A stretch of DNA of 64,000 nt from Pirellulales bacterium (GCA_022841705.1 JALHQZ010000004.1:1-64000), one strand, 5' to 3'. Counted from the first letter of the stretch, positions 17,573 to 26,414 are shown. Numbers and translations: made by a program. Notes: generated by a model not told the origin, from the sequence alone.

Positions 17573-18850
17573 TCAGCCTTCCAACTGGAACAATCGCTTC
17601 AGCGCCGTCAGCAGCCCGCGCGGCGAGCCGTTCTTCGATTCATCGCGCAGCGACTCCATCGGCGGGTGAAGCATTTTATTCACCAAGCGGTCGGCGAAGT
17701 ACGCGATCTCCTGCCGAGCCTTGTCGTCGAGCTCGGGCAGCTTGTTGAAGAGGCGTTCGAGTTCGGCCTGCTTCGGCGCATCGAAACCTTGGCGCAGGCT
17801 GGCGATCACCGGGGCGGAAAGCCGGTGCCGCGCTTCGGCAAAGAACTTTTGGCATTCTTCGTGAATGATTCGCTCGGCGGCCGGAATCTCTTCACGCCGG
17901 GCGGCCCGATTGCGGTCGCACGCCGCGGCGAGGTCGTCAATCGAGTACAGGTACACGCCGAGCTCGTCCCCAATCGCGGGGTCGAAATCGCGCGGCATGG
18001 CGAGGTCGAGCACAAACAGCGGGCGCTGTTGGCGCGCGGGCGCCACCAGCTCGCGGAAGGTTTGGAGCGTGATGATCGGCTCGCCCGCGGCGGTGGTGCT
18101 GATGACAACATCCGCGGCGGCGAGTTCCAGGTGCAGCCGTTCCAAGGAGGCCGCTTTACCCGACCACTCGGCCGCCAAAGCGCGGGCCCGCTCCGCATTA
18201 CGATTGACGATGGTGATCTTGCGAGCGCCCAGATCCACGAGGTACCGCAGCGTTTCATCCGCCATCTCGCCGGCGCCAATCACCAGCACTTGCTTCGCGC
18301 GGAAGTCTTCAAAAATCTGCCCGGCGAAATCGGCGATCGCCACGCTCGGGATGCTCACCCGATGACGATGAAGCATCGTTTCATTGGTAACTCGCCGCGC
18401 GACGCGGAGCGCCGTTTGAAAGCAGCCGTGGGTCAGCGGCCCCGCGGCGCCGAGCCGACTCGCCAGTTCGTACGCTTCCTTCACCTGCGCTAAAATCTGC
18501 GGCTCGCCGAGCACCATGCTGTCGAGACTCGCCGCCACGCGAAACAAATGCTCGACCGCCTGTTCATCGCGCAGTGTCACCAGTTGCGGGCGAACTTCAT
18601 CCAGTTCCAAGTGGTGCGCATCCGCCAGATGCCGCGCTAGCAGACCGGGGCAGGGGGGGAGCGCATCGAAATCACTCGCCGCGTAAAACTCCACCCGGTT
18701 ACAAGTTGACAGCAGCACTGCTTCGCACTGTGGATGCGCCGCTTTCCAAGTGGCCAGTGCCTCGGCCGCCTCCTCCGGCGTAAACGCAAGCTGTTCGCGC
18801 ACCGCCACCGCCGAAGCATGGTGCGAACAACCTACCATCCGAAGTTTCAT
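17573..18850 (-). CDS. hemA: Glutamyl-tRNA reductase
   Basis: The protein has 425 residues, the expected size. It contains the N-terminal catalytic region with STCNRVEFY (nucleophilic Cys about residue 50), GEPQILAQVKEAYELA, the NADPH-binding VIGAGEMADETLRYL with IVNRNAERA, and the C-terminal dimerisation helices. It reduces glutamyl-tRNA to glutamate-1-semialdehyde, the first step of C5 tetrapyrrole synthesis. The CcsA/HemX-like gene lies just upstream on the same strand, as in many bacteria, and a HemD-HemE fusion is at 60558. Confidence 0.95.
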   Translation of the reverse strand: MKLRMVGCSHHASAVAVREQLAFTPEEAAEALATWKAAHPQCEAVLLSTCNRVEFYAASDFDALPPCPGLLARHLADAHHLELDEVRPQLVTLRDEQAVEHLFRVAASLDSMVLGEPQILAQVKEAYELASRLGAAGPLTHGCFQTALRVARRVTNETMLHRHRVSIPSVAIADFAGQIFEDFRAKQVLVIGAGEMADETLRYLVDLGARKITIVNRNAERARALAAEWSGKAASLERLHLELAAADVVISTTAAGEPIITLQTFRELVAPARQQRPLFVLDLAMPRDFDPAIGDELGVYLYSIDDLAAACDRNRAARREEIPAAERIIHEECQKFFAEARHRLSAPVIASLRQGFDAPKQAELERLFNKLPELDDKARQEIAYFADRLVNKMLHPPMESLRDESKNGSPRGLLTALKRLFQLEG

Positions 18851-18898
18851 AATGACGCTAGCGTTAGCCGCGGGGCTCGCCCCCGCGCGTTGCCATAG

Positions 18899-19804
18899 TT
18901 AGTGGTCAGTTGTGAAGGAGTTTGCATTGCCACCGCTTGCGCTTGGCACCTGACCACTGACTACTGACAACTGACCCTCAGCTTGATGCACCGAACTCGT
19001 ACGGAGCATCGCCCCCAGCGCGATAACCAAAAACCCAAACGACGCCAGCGTGAGATACGCGACCTTTCTCCCGCGCCGCGCCGAGGGATAAATCCACCGA
19101 AACACTTCCGCTGCCAACAGCCACAGTTGCATCGCCGCGAGGCCCAACACCACCGGATCCGCGAGCAACGAGTAATTCGCTTCCCCTTGATGCCGCAGCG
19201 ACACCAGCGCCAGCCCTGAGGCAAATCCACCTGCCACGAGCGCGGTGGACAGCCCAAGCGAATGGCTGTTGATCCGTTCGAGCAGTTCTAAACTCGGCAG
19301 GCGAAACCGCGGTGAGGCGGCCAGCTTCTGTTTCAACCGCCAGCTTTGCACCAAGTACATCAGCCCCGCCGCGAAGCCGACGCACATCGTCACCGTGGCG
19401 AGGACCAAACTCCATGCGTGAACCTGACCCCACACCAGCGATGCTCGCTGCGCTGTGAAGGGTTCCCGGCTGGCGCCCCAACCCACGGCCACGAGCACAA
19501 TCACGAGCGGCAAGAGAAAGATGCCCAACGTCAAATGGGGCCAGCGGAACGAACCCCACAGGTACAATCCAGCGAGCACCAGCGCCACCATCAAATACCA
19601 CTCCGCCGGACTCGCCAGCGGCGTGACAGCCCCCTGCGCCAAGTTCACAAGGTAGACGAGGTGCAGCACCACCCCAATGGCCGCGAACACCAGCATCACC
19701 ATCCGATGCCACCCAAACCGCCGGCGCAAGCTGGCCACCTCGAGCGCCAGCGAAACCGCATAGCTCGATGCGAAACAAGCAATGGTGACGCCAGAGAGGT
19801 TCAT
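18899..19804 (-). CDS. CcsA/HemX-like cytochrome c assembly membrane protein
   Basis: The frame has 301 residues and about eight predicted membrane helices. Spacing and motifs fit the CcsA/CcmC/HemX superfamily (WGQVHAWSLVLATVTMCVGF, then LINSHSLGLS-type segment LLERINSHSLGLSTALV and a late GEANYSLLADPVVLG loop). The position beside hemA favours a HemX-like role affecting haem synthesis or export, but CcsA-type haem handling is equally possible. The last 25 or so residues (GQLSVVSGQV onwards) are translated from an intergenic repeat (GGTCAGTTGT arms at 18897-18975), so the natural end may have been earlier. Confidence 0.75.
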   Translation of the reverse strand: MNLSGVTIACFASSYAVSLALEVASLRRRFGWHRMVMLVFAAIGVVLHLVYLVNLAQGAVTPLASPAEWYLMVALVLAGLYLWGSFRWPHLTLGIFLLPLVIVLVAVGWGASREPFTAQRASLVWGQVHAWSLVLATVTMCVGFAAGLMYLVQSWRLKQKLAASPRFRLPSLELLERINSHSLGLSTALVAGGFASGLALVSLRHQGEANYSLLADPVVLGLAAMQLWLLAAEVFRWIYPSARRGRKVAYLTLASFGFLVIALGAMLRTSSVHQAEGQLSVVSGQVPSASGGNANSFTTDH

Positions 19805-19887
19805 GGATTATTCACGGTAAGCGTCGCTGGGATATCGTGAGTCGAGAACTTGCAACTGACCACGGACAACAATCCCCGCCTCCCATT

Positions 19888-20943
19888 CTACGCACTCCTC
19901 CCGCTGGCGGCTCCCTCGCCGTCGAGGCCGTAATCTTTCAGCTTTTTATGCAGGGTATTGCGGTTGATTCCCAGCCGCTGGGCCGCTTTGATTTGCACGC
20001 CGTCGCACCGGGACAGAACCTGGGCGATCACTTCCCGCTCGACCTTGTCGACAATCCGGGCGTGCAAATCCTCGGCTTCTTCGTCGGCCGTGTTGAGGCC
20101 TTCCTGGACCAATTGGCAGGTGAGCGATTCGAAATCGTAGCGGCGGAAGGCGCGGGAAATCGTCTGGGTATCGCCGCGGACGACTTCGGGTAGGAGCTGG
20201 AAGTTCAACTCATCGCCGGTCGCCATTACCACGGCCCGTTCGATGTAGTTTTGCAGTTCGCGTACGTTGCCGGGCCAATCGTAATCCTGCAGCGCTTCGA
20301 GCGCCTTAGGCTCGATGTGCGCCACGTAGCGATCGTTCTGTTCGTTGTAGATGTTGAGGAAGTGACCGACGAGTGAAGGAATATCTTCACGCCGTTCGCG
20401 CAGCGGTGGCAAGTAAATTGGCACGACATTCAGCCGATAGTATAAGTCCTCGCGGAAGCGGCCTTCGGCGGACTCTTCCAAGAGGTCGCGATTACTTGCG
20501 GCGACCACTCGGGTATCAACGCGAATGGTCTGCGTATCGCCGACGCGTTCAAACTCTTGTTCTTGCAGCACGCGCAGCAGCTTCACCTGCAAGTGCGGCG
20601 TGGTGCTGTTGATTTCGTCGAGAAAAATCGTGCCGGTATGAGCCGCTTCAAATCGGCCGGTGCGATTGTCGATCGCGCCGGTGAAGGCGCCGCGAACGTG
20701 GCCGAACAGTTCGCTTTCCAAGAGACTTTCACTCAGTGCGCCGCAGTTCACTTTTATGAACGGCCGCTTGCGCCGCTCTGATAACTCATGCACCGCTTTG
20801 GCGATGACTTCCTTCCCGGTCCCCGTTTCACCCAACAGCAGCACGCTCGCTTTGCTGCGCGCCACCTGGCGCGTAACGCGATACACCTCCTGCATCGCAG
20901 AGCTTGCGCCAATTACGCCGGGGATGTTGAAGTCGAGGGACAC
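19888..20943 (-). CDS. Sigma-54-dependent transcriptional activator without receiver domain
   Basis: The protein has 351 residues. It starts straight at the AAA+ domain: Walker A GETGTGKE (about 39-46), the sigma-54-contacting GAFTGA loop, Walker B GTIFLDEI, the sensor and arginine-finger region FREDLYYRLNVVPIYLPPLRER, and WPGNVRELQNYIERAV. The C-terminus carries a Fis-type helix-turn-helix (AAQRLGINRNTLHKKLKDYG). It activates RpoN promoters, with no built-in sensor, so control must come from level or partners. Target genes are not apparent. Confidence 0.93.
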   Translation of the reverse strand: MSLDFNIPGVIGASSAMQEVYRVTRQVARSKASVLLLGETGTGKEVIAKAVHELSERRKRPFIKVNCGALSESLLESELFGHVRGAFTGAIDNRTGRFEAAHTGTIFLDEINSTTPHLQVKLLRVLQEQEFERVGDTQTIRVDTRVVAASNRDLLEESAEGRFREDLYYRLNVVPIYLPPLRERREDIPSLVGHFLNIYNEQNDRYVAHIEPKALEALQDYDWPGNVRELQNYIERAVVMATGDELNFQLLPEVVRGDTQTISRAFRRYDFESLTCQLVQEGLNTADEEAEDLHARIVDKVEREVIAQVLSRCDGVQIKAAQRLGINRNTLHKKLKDYGLDGEGAASGRSA

Positions 20944-20989
20944 AGGAATGTTAGTTAGCCGCGGGGCTTGTCCCCACGTGTTGTGCGCA

Positions 20990-21062
20990 AGTGAATGACC
21001 AAGCCGAAATGACCAATCGGTGCGGACATCGGATCGTATTCATTGGTCATTGGTCGTTGGGA
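20990..21062. repeat. Inverted repeat (GGTCATT family)
   Basis: AATGACCAAGCCGAAATGAC faces ATTCATTGGTCATTGGTCGT across about 30 bases. The same words occur as a single array near 14355-14405. Confidence 0.55.
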
Positions 21063-23301
21063 TTTGTGCATTCGCGTTTGCTTCGCGGCGCTGGAGTTCG
21101 ATCGTGTCGAGGATGTCGGCGAGCACTTTTTGTGTTGCTTCATCGCTGTTTTCACTCGCGTTGTAGCGATCGTATTGGGCCAGCAAGCTACCGGTAGTGA
21201 TGCGCAGGCCGTGCGACTTTACGCTTTCGGAGAATGCCTTGGCGGCAGCTTGGCGATCGGCAATCGGCGCCGCGGATTGGCTGGCGATTTCCAGCAGTTG
21301 CTGTTGACTCGCGGGCGTCCCGAGTTGGACCAGCAGTTTCAAGAGTTGGGTTAAGTCGCCGGTTTGCTCGACGGCGGAGAGGACTTCGCCAGGACGCGAA
21401 CGAAGATCGTAAAACTCGGGGCCATTCGCAAGAATATCGGCAATCCACTTTACGGCCTGCGCTGCTTGAGCGGTGCGATCTTCGGCGGTGGCAGAACCAA
21501 GCGGCGCCGCTTTGCGTAGTTGCTCGACGATGCTCGCGACCGACTCGGCTGAGTGCGGCCGAGGGAAAGCGAGCACGTTGCAGTGGTCATCGGCGATGCG
21601 CTGGGCTTCCTCGAGCCGACCTTCGCTGGCGACCAGCGCGATCGGCAGATTGCTTGACGCGGCTTGGCGCCGCAGGCGGAAGATCGTTTCGCGGATGGGT
21701 GGTTCTATCGTGGCGAGATCGATGATCACAAGTTCCACCCCGGGTTCAGCAGCGAGACGGACCGCTTCGAAGCCGTTGTTGGTCGCTTGGCCCGCTAAGC
21801 CGCTTGCGGCCAGAAGTCCGGCGATGTCGGCGGCGCGGACGGTGTTGGGATACGCCACAACAGCTCTTTGACCAACATTGCCACGGGCGAAGTCCGCGAG
21901 TAATGGCGGCACGCGATTGGCGCCAGGGAAAACGCTCGCTGGATGGATTTCCATCACCGCCTTGAGCGCGGCGAAGCGCACACGGCTTGCAGGCGAACTG
22001 AGTGCCGCAACTAATGGTGAAACATTTCCACCCGTCGGATACAAGGCGGCAACGTCACGTCGTGCACCGAGCAAATCGACGAGCACTTCCGCGGCGCCGT
22101 GGTAGTTCCCAGACAATGCTTCGTGAAGACTTTGGCTTAACTCCGCCGTTGGCATTGTCGCGGGTTGAAGCTCTTCGGCGAGCGAAGTGTTGATTTCACG
22201 CGCTGCGAAAATCGCTTGGCTTTCAAGCGAAAGCACCAACGCGCGGCGTAACGCGGCTTCGTCGCTCGGGTCGAGCTTGCTTCGCAATCGCGACAAGTGT
22301 GCCGCATAAACAATGCCTGCTTCGGCGGGCGGCAACGCGATGGTCTTACCCTTCGCGTCAATCGGCAAGACGATCAAGCCATCTCCCGTGGGCCGATTTG
22401 GCGGCAAACAGTTGAGCGTGGCTTGGATTTCACGATCGAGCGCGACGATCACTTCCCTCGAATCGGCTGGCTTACCGGTGAGATGTTGGTACGCCCAATG
22501 GGCGGCAACGCCGGCGACGGAATTGGCCGGCTCCGAAACGGCCAGCGCGCCAAGTCGGCCGACGGCGCGGACTTCGCGCAATTGGCCCAGGGCATAAGCG
22601 GCTTGGCGGCGGACCGATTCGCTGGGTGAATCGAGCGCGGCAACCAAACTTGGCGTGGCCATTTTGCCGATTCCAATCAGCACTTCCCGCAAGCGGTTTT
22701 GTTGGGCTTCGTCGTCGGTTTTCGCAATGGCGTCGAGCAACGCGGGAATGGCAAACTCGCCGGAAGAACGGAGGGCAGCGAAGGCTTCATAACGCGTTTG
22801 TTCCTGCTGGGAACCGAGGGCTTCAATCAGCTTTTCCAGCCGGGCCGGATCGGTGGCCATTTTGTTGGCCGCGGCGAAAGCTGCCTCGACAAATGGCGCC
22901 GCCGCGGCAGAAAGTTCGGGCGTATTGAGCAGTTTTTGCAAGGCGGCGGGGCCAACTTCGCGGACCAATTCGGCCTGTTGGGCGGCCGTGAGTTTTTGTT
23001 GGGCGAGTTCGCCAAAAACTTGGGCGGCTAATTCGGGCTCGCCGAGATCGATCAGCGCGGTCACCGTGGCTAAAAAATCAGCCGGCGTGTTCCGCGGCAT
23101 TTCAAGGGCGGCGCGGACGGTCGGGTTGGCGATGGTGGCGGTATTGATTGGCGCCGGCGCGGGTGGTTCGTCTTGAGCCAGGCTGATGCTCGACAGACCG
23201 AGCAGCAGAGTGAAGACGAATCGAAATTGGCGCCCAGAGAATGTTCCACGTGGAACATTTTTCGGAGTCGAGTTAGTGGAAGAATGTTTCACGTGAAACA
23301 T
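21040..23301 (-). CDS. Secreted HEAT-repeat protein with receiver-like domain
   Basis: The frame has 753 residues from the ATG at 23301 (the open frame continues to 23373). A signal peptide (RQFRFVFTLLLGLSSISLAQ) starts near residue 25. Alpha-helical repeats follow, with HEAT/PBS-lyase-like units such as RQAAYALGQLREVRAVGRLG. Residues around 500-630 resemble a response-regulator receiver fold (VVAYPNTVRAADIAGLL, VELVIIDLA, NLPIALVASEG), which is odd in an exported protein, so it may be degenerate. The 5' end is unusual: three parS-like palindromes lie within and just upstream of it, and in-frame translation through them gives MFHVKH, NVPRGT and NCSTWN. The true start may be later than 23301. 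Confidence 0.7.
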   Translation of the reverse strand: MFHVKHSSTNSTPKNVPRGTFSGRQFRFVFTLLLGLSSISLAQDEPPAPAPINTATIANPTVRAALEMPRNTPADFLATVTALIDLGEPELAAQVFGELAQQKLTAAQQAELVREVGPAALQKLLNTPELSAAAAPFVEAAFAAANKMATDPARLEKLIEALGSQQEQTRYEAFAALRSSGEFAIPALLDAIAKTDDEAQQNRLREVLIGIGKMATPSLVAALDSPSESVRRQAAYALGQLREVRAVGRLGALAVSEPANSVAGVAAHWAYQHLTGKPADSREVIVALDREIQATLNCLPPNRPTGDGLIVLPIDAKGKTIALPPAEAGIVYAAHLSRLRSKLDPSDEAALRRALVLSLESQAIFAAREINTSLAEELQPATMPTAELSQSLHEALSGNYHGAAEVLVDLLGARRDVAALYPTGGNVSPLVAALSSPASRVRFAALKAVMEIHPASVFPGANRVPPLLADFARGNVGQRAVVAYPNTVRAADIAGLLAASGLAGQATNNGFEAVRLAAEPGVELVIIDLATIEPPIRETIFRLRRQAASSNLPIALVASEGRLEEAQRIADDHCNVLAFPRPHSAESVASIVEQLRKAAPLGSATAEDRTAQAAQAVKWIADILANGPEFYDLRSRPGEVLSAVEQTGDLTQLLKLLVQLGTPASQQQLLEIASQSAAPIADRQAAAKAFSESVKSHGLRITTGSLLAQYDRYNASENSDEATQKVLADILDTIELQRREANANAQIPTTNDQ
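23242..23257. promoter_or_regulatory. parS-like site 1
   Basis: TGTTCCACGTGGAACA, a perfect 16-bp palindrome that differs from the classical Bacillus parS (TGTTTCACGTGAAACA type) only by the symmetric C/G pair. It should be a ParB binding site for chromosome segregation. It lies inside the open 5' part of the HEAT-repeat gene. Confidence 0.88.
23285..23300. promoter_or_regulatory. parS-like site 2
   Basis: TGTTTCACGTGAAACA, identical to the palindromic parS consensus conserved across bacterial phyla. It is centred 43 bases from site 1 and overlaps the possible ATG at 23301 of the HEAT-repeat gene. Confidence 0.92.
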
Positions 23302-23331
23302 TTTTTGCCTGATGAGTTGGTAAAGGGAGTT

Positions 23332-23369
23332 CCGCCGTGAATTGTTCCACGTGGAACAATTCACGGCGG
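23332..23369. promoter_or_regulatory. parS-like site 3 inside a 38-bp perfect palindrome
   Basis: The core TGTTCCACGTGGAACA (23343-23358) is extended on both sides by CCGCCGTGAAT and its complement, so the whole 38-bp block is a perfect palindrome. It is 58 bases from site 2. The extension is not needed for ParB binding and could form a cruciform or hairpin. Confidence 0.9.
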
Positions 23370-23387
23370 GCACATTACAAATTTCGG

Positions 23388-23450
23388 GTGGCTACAAATG
23401 CCTCTTGACAGACCACTCCTCAGCGGGGTGGCTACAATTTGGGGTTGACA
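23388..23450. repeat. Paired GTGGCTACAA direct repeat, locus 1
   Basis: GGTGGCTACAAATGCC at 23387 and GGTGGCTACAATTTGGGG at 23427 are 40 bases apart, each followed by TTGACA. Similar pairs occur at 31721-31787 and 40841-40905. Function unknown; see findings. Confidence 0.6.
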
Positions 23451-23475
23451 ACGAGCGCTCAGTCGAAAGGAAGGT

Positions 23476-24888
23476 TTAGGGTTCTCCTTCGAGGCGTTCT
23501 TTCCACTTCGCAACTTGATCGGCGACCATGTTGGGGTTCGTGCTGCCGAGGCTCTTGAAGGCGGCGATGCTGTTGGCGGCGCCGAGCACGCTTGGGGCGC
23601 TGGATGCGAGGCCGGGGTGCGCAGCGTTCAGTTCGGACGCGGTCAATTTGGCGAGGGGGATGTTCTGCTCCATCGCGCCGGCGACGAGTTTGCCGATGAT
23701 TTCGTGGGCGGTGCGCTGGGGGACACCTTGGGTGATGAGGTGTTCCATCAGCGTGGTGGCGTCGAGATAGCCGTGCTCCAAGCGCGACGCGATGCTTTCA
23801 CGCTTCAGTTCGGCGCCGGCTACCAGCGGAGCGGCGAGTTCCAGGCAAGCGCGCACTGTGTCGGCGGCGTCGAAGACTCGCTCTTTGTCTTCTTGCAGGT
23901 CGCGGTTGTAGGCGAGTGGCAGGCCTTTCACCAGCACCAAGAGCGCTTGCAGGTCGCCGATCACGCGGCCTGTTTTGCCGCGAGTCAGCTCCAGCACATC
24001 GGGGTTGATCTTCTGCGGCATGATCGACGAACCGGTGCAGAACGCCTGCGGGAGCTTGATGAAGTTGAACTCGCTGGTACTCCAGAGAATCCATTCTTCG
24101 GCCCACCCGCTCAAATGCAGCGCAATCAGGCTGAGGCACGCCACGAACTCGATGGCGAAGTCGCGGTCGCTAGAACTGTCGAGGCTGTTGGCCACCAAAC
24201 CTTCGAAGCCGAGCTCGTCAGCGACCAGTTGGCGATCGATCGGAATTGTGGTGCCAGCCAGCGCGGCCGTGCCAAGCGGCAGTTGGTTCACGCGGCGTCG
24301 GCAGTCGGCCAAACGGGCGCGATCGCGCTCGAACTTTTCGCAGTACGCCAGCCAGTAGTGATTGGCGAGGACCGGTTGGGCGCGCTGGAGATGCGTGTAA
24401 CCGGGGAGGATAATGTCGGCATCGGCGGCGCACCGGCCGACGAACGCCCGCTGGACATCCCGCAAGAGGCCCGTGAGCGCGTCGATTTCGTCCCGGACCC
24501 AGAGGCGAAAATCGGTCGAAACCTGGTCGTTCCGGCTGCGGCCCGTGTGCAGTTTGCGGCCCGCATCGCCGATGCGCTCGGTGAGGGTCCGCTCGATATT
24601 CATGTGGACGTCTTCCAGCTCGGGCCGGAAGACGAACGTGCCGGCGGAGATTTCGGCAGCGATTCTGGTTAGGCCGGCGACGATGTCGTCCCGCTCAGTG
24701 GGGGTGAGCACTCCCACGGCGGCCAGCATCCTAGCGTGGGCGACCGAGCCGCGAATGTCCTGCGCATAAAGGCGGCAGTCGTAGGAGACGCTTTCGCTGA
24801 ATTTTTCGACACGGCCATCGGTGGCGGTGCTAAAGACGCCGCCCCAAGGTTTTTGGCCGCCCGAATTCGCGCCTGAAGGTGTCGCCAC
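23476..24888 (-). CDS. argH: Argininosuccinate lyase
   Basis: The protein has 470 residues, normal for ArgH. Family motifs are DVHMNIERTLTERIG, KLHTGRSRNDQV, the active-site His region YTHLQRAQPV, and the signature GSSIMPQKINPD (about 284-295) with the catalytic serine loop of the fumarase/aspartase superfamily. It splits argininosuccinate into arginine and fumarate in the cytoplasm. It is not next to other arg genes. The upstream 400 bases carry its promoter. Confidence 0.96.
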   Translation of the reverse strand: MATPSGANSGGQKPWGGVFSTATDGRVEKFSESVSYDCRLYAQDIRGSVAHARMLAAVGVLTPTERDDIVAGLTRIAAEISAGTFVFRPELEDVHMNIERTLTERIGDAGRKLHTGRSRNDQVSTDFRLWVRDEIDALTGLLRDVQRAFVGRCAADADIILPGYTHLQRAQPVLANHYWLAYCEKFERDRARLADCRRRVNQLPLGTAALAGTTIPIDRQLVADELGFEGLVANSLDSSSDRDFAIEFVACLSLIALHLSGWAEEWILWSTSEFNFIKLPQAFCTGSSIMPQKINPDVLELTRGKTGRVIGDLQALLVLVKGLPLAYNRDLQEDKERVFDAADTVRACLELAAPLVAGAELKRESIASRLEHGYLDATTLMEHLITQGVPQRTAHEIIGKLVAGAMEQNIPLAKLTASELNAAHPGLASSAPSVLGAANSIAAFKSLGSTNPNMVADQVAKWKERLEGEP

Positions 24889-25291
24889 GGCTGGGCTAGT
24901 GAGGAAGGGCGGAGTGTGAAGCCGAAGTGGAGGCAGGGGCGGAGCGCCGTGCCGCGCGGTTGTGCCTTACAATTGGCCAACCTCGGCGGCAACGCCCAAC
25001 TCCTCTACGCTAAACCACTTAGGGCCGAAAGTCAATTGCGGTGGGGCAGGGGGAGCCTAAAGTTTGGGCAGGAGCTAAGTGTTCTGAGCGAGCGAGAAGT
25101 AAGGATCTCCGCGTGGTGGACTCAACACGTTCGGGTGACTGCTGAAGGAATCAAGCCCTCAACTCCAGGCTCCTTTGCAAGATTCGCCGAGGAATGACGA
25201 ACTCCTTACCGGATTAACGCTGAAATCCCTTAGAATAAGGTTAGCGGCGGTCCGCGGTCCGCGGGCCGCCTCGTGTTGGGAGTGCCAAATT
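24889..25291. other. Intergenic region between divergent genes
   Basis: It contains the 5' flanks of argH (minus) and of the small membrane protein (plus). No RNA gene, hairpin repeat or convincing small frame was recognised; the in-frame extension to 25175 of the next gene has no start signal. Confidence 0.4.
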
Positions 25292-25564
25292 ATGTTGGAA
25301 CTAATTCGTCTGATCGTTGCGATCCCCGCCCCGTTCAATATGATCACGGTCATTGGGCTAGGGTTCGCGGTCTCGTTGTGTCTCGCGGCGGTGGCGCGAG
25401 AAGTTCGCAAGTTTGCCGAAACTCGGCAGATCATCGCCTTCAAGCGAGAACTGGTCGATCGCGGCTTGGCGGTTGATGAGATTGAACGCGTCGCCAATCC
25501 CGTAACCACCCGCGAGCAATGCCGGTCCCAGCGCGTCACGGCGCCTTACTCGGGAGTGCGGTAG
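25292..25564 (+). CDS. Small membrane protein, hypothetical
   Basis: The protein has 90 residues. A hydrophobic N-terminal half (MLELIRLIVAIPAPFNMITV and on to SLCLAAVA, about 8-36) is followed by a charged helix, KFAETRQIIAFKRELVDRGL, with AVDEIERVANP. The layout of one membrane anchor plus a short cytoplasmic helix resembles small envelope proteins, but I recognise no family. GGGAG lies about 10 bases before the ATG. Confidence 0.65.
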   Translation: MLELIRLIVAIPAPFNMITVIGLGFAVSLCLAAVAREVRKFAETRQIIAFKRELVDRGLAVDEIERVANPVTTREQCRSQRVTAPYSGVR

Positions 25565-25600
25565 GGAATGCGCCTGCGTTCCGTCGCCCGACGGTCGGCA

Positions 25601-25635
25601 AAGCGCGCTCCACTAGCGTGAGCGCGGCTAAGCGG
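25601..25635. repeat. Degenerate REP unit (downstream of RAYT)
   Basis: AAGCGCGCTCCACTAGCGTG followed by AGCGCGGCTAAGCGG matches the REP consensus of 26316-26406 with several substitutions. It lies just beyond the RAYT stop. Confidence 0.6.
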
Positions 25636-25639
25636 TCGG

Positions 25640-26248
25640 TTATGAATAGGGGCTGACGCATGACCAGTGTTGGCGACGGAGGCCAAGTTTCAGGGGGTTG
25701 TTCTCGACGTATTTGATGGCACGCAGGACGTCAGCACGCGTGTTCAGATAGACCTTCCATTGACCGCGGGCGAAGCATTTTGGGGGTCGGCGGGGCGAAA
25801 CGCGCTCCGCTTGCGCGTCGCGGCTAAACGATTGGAACGGGTGGAGGTTTTCGGCGAGGAGTTCGCGCGTGGCGGCGCCTTTGAGTTGAGTGACGAGTTG
25901 CTCGGCATGCATTACTCCGGCCGAAACGATCAGATGGCAATGGCCGGGGAGAATTGCGCAGCCGAAGGCTTGCACTCGACTCTTTCGGAGGTAACTAGCG
26001 AATCCGCGGCCGATCGCGCGGGCTTGAGCGCCTGTGAAAGTTACCGGAGGGCGCTTAAGAAACTCTTTCGTGGCGATTCTTCGCGTGCTGTCGTGGGGCT
26101 GATGGGCGACAGAACGGGTGACGTTTGTTTTCGTCGCCCGCCCGAAGACGTACAAATCCCAGGCGCCGACAAAGTCGGACCATGAACCGCGAGGATCATT
26201 CGGCAGCCAGAAGCCGTACGCGGCGAAGATGACATGAGTGGCGAGCAT
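25640..26248 (-). CDS. REP-associated tyrosine transposase (RAYT, Y1_Tnp family)
   Basis: The protein has 202 residues. It shows the planctomycete RAYT opening THVIFAAYGFWLPNDPRGSW, the metal-binding HxH motif in PGHCHLIV, and the helix with candidate catalytic Tyr, VLRAIKYVENNPLKLGL. RAYTs are single-domain relatives of IS200/IS605 transposases that are thought to mobilise REP hairpins. I chose the ATG at 26248, with GGAGGA 7 bases upstream. A REP-like unit (25798-25830) lies in frame within the gene and encodes residues FSRDAQAERV in a variable loop. REP hairpins flank both sides. Confidence 0.85.
   Translation of the reverse strand: MLATHVIFAAYGFWLPNDPRGSWSDFVGAWDLYVFGRATKTNVTRSVAHQPHDSTRRIATKEFLKRPPVTFTGAQARAIGRGFASYLRKSRVQAFGCAILPGHCHLIVSAGVMHAEQLVTQLKGAATRELLAENLHPFQSFSRDAQAERVSPRRPPKCFARGQWKVYLNTRADVLRAIKYVENNPLKLGLRRQHWSCVSPYS
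25798..25830. repeat. REP unit embedded in the RAYT coding sequence
   Basis: Reads AAACGCGCTCCGCTTGCGCG then TCGCGGCTAAACG; it differs from the intergenic REP unit at 28399-28434 (reverse strand) by about one base. The reading frame of the transposase is kept through it. Confidence 0.8.
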
Positions 26249-26315
26249 GGCGAAATCCTCCACGCCCAACTTACATAATGAGTGTACGGATGTCAATGTC
26301 TTCAATTGAAGGATC

Positions 26316-26406
26316 GTTTAGCCGCGACGCGATAGCGGAGCGCTTTTTGCGAGGGTGACTCGGTACCCAACTCAAACGCGCTCCGCTATCGCGTCGCGGC
26401 TAAACG
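26316..26406. repeat. Inverted pair of REP units (BIME/REPIN-like) upstream of RAYT
   Basis: GTTTAGCCGCGACGCGATAG with a GCGGAGCG end faces its complement (CGCTCCGCTATCGCGTCGCG, then GCTAAAC) across about 30 bases. Each arm is itself a small imperfect hairpin. Other copies: 25601, 25798, 28399, 51545. Confidence 0.82.
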
Positions 26407-26414
26407 GAATTGCA

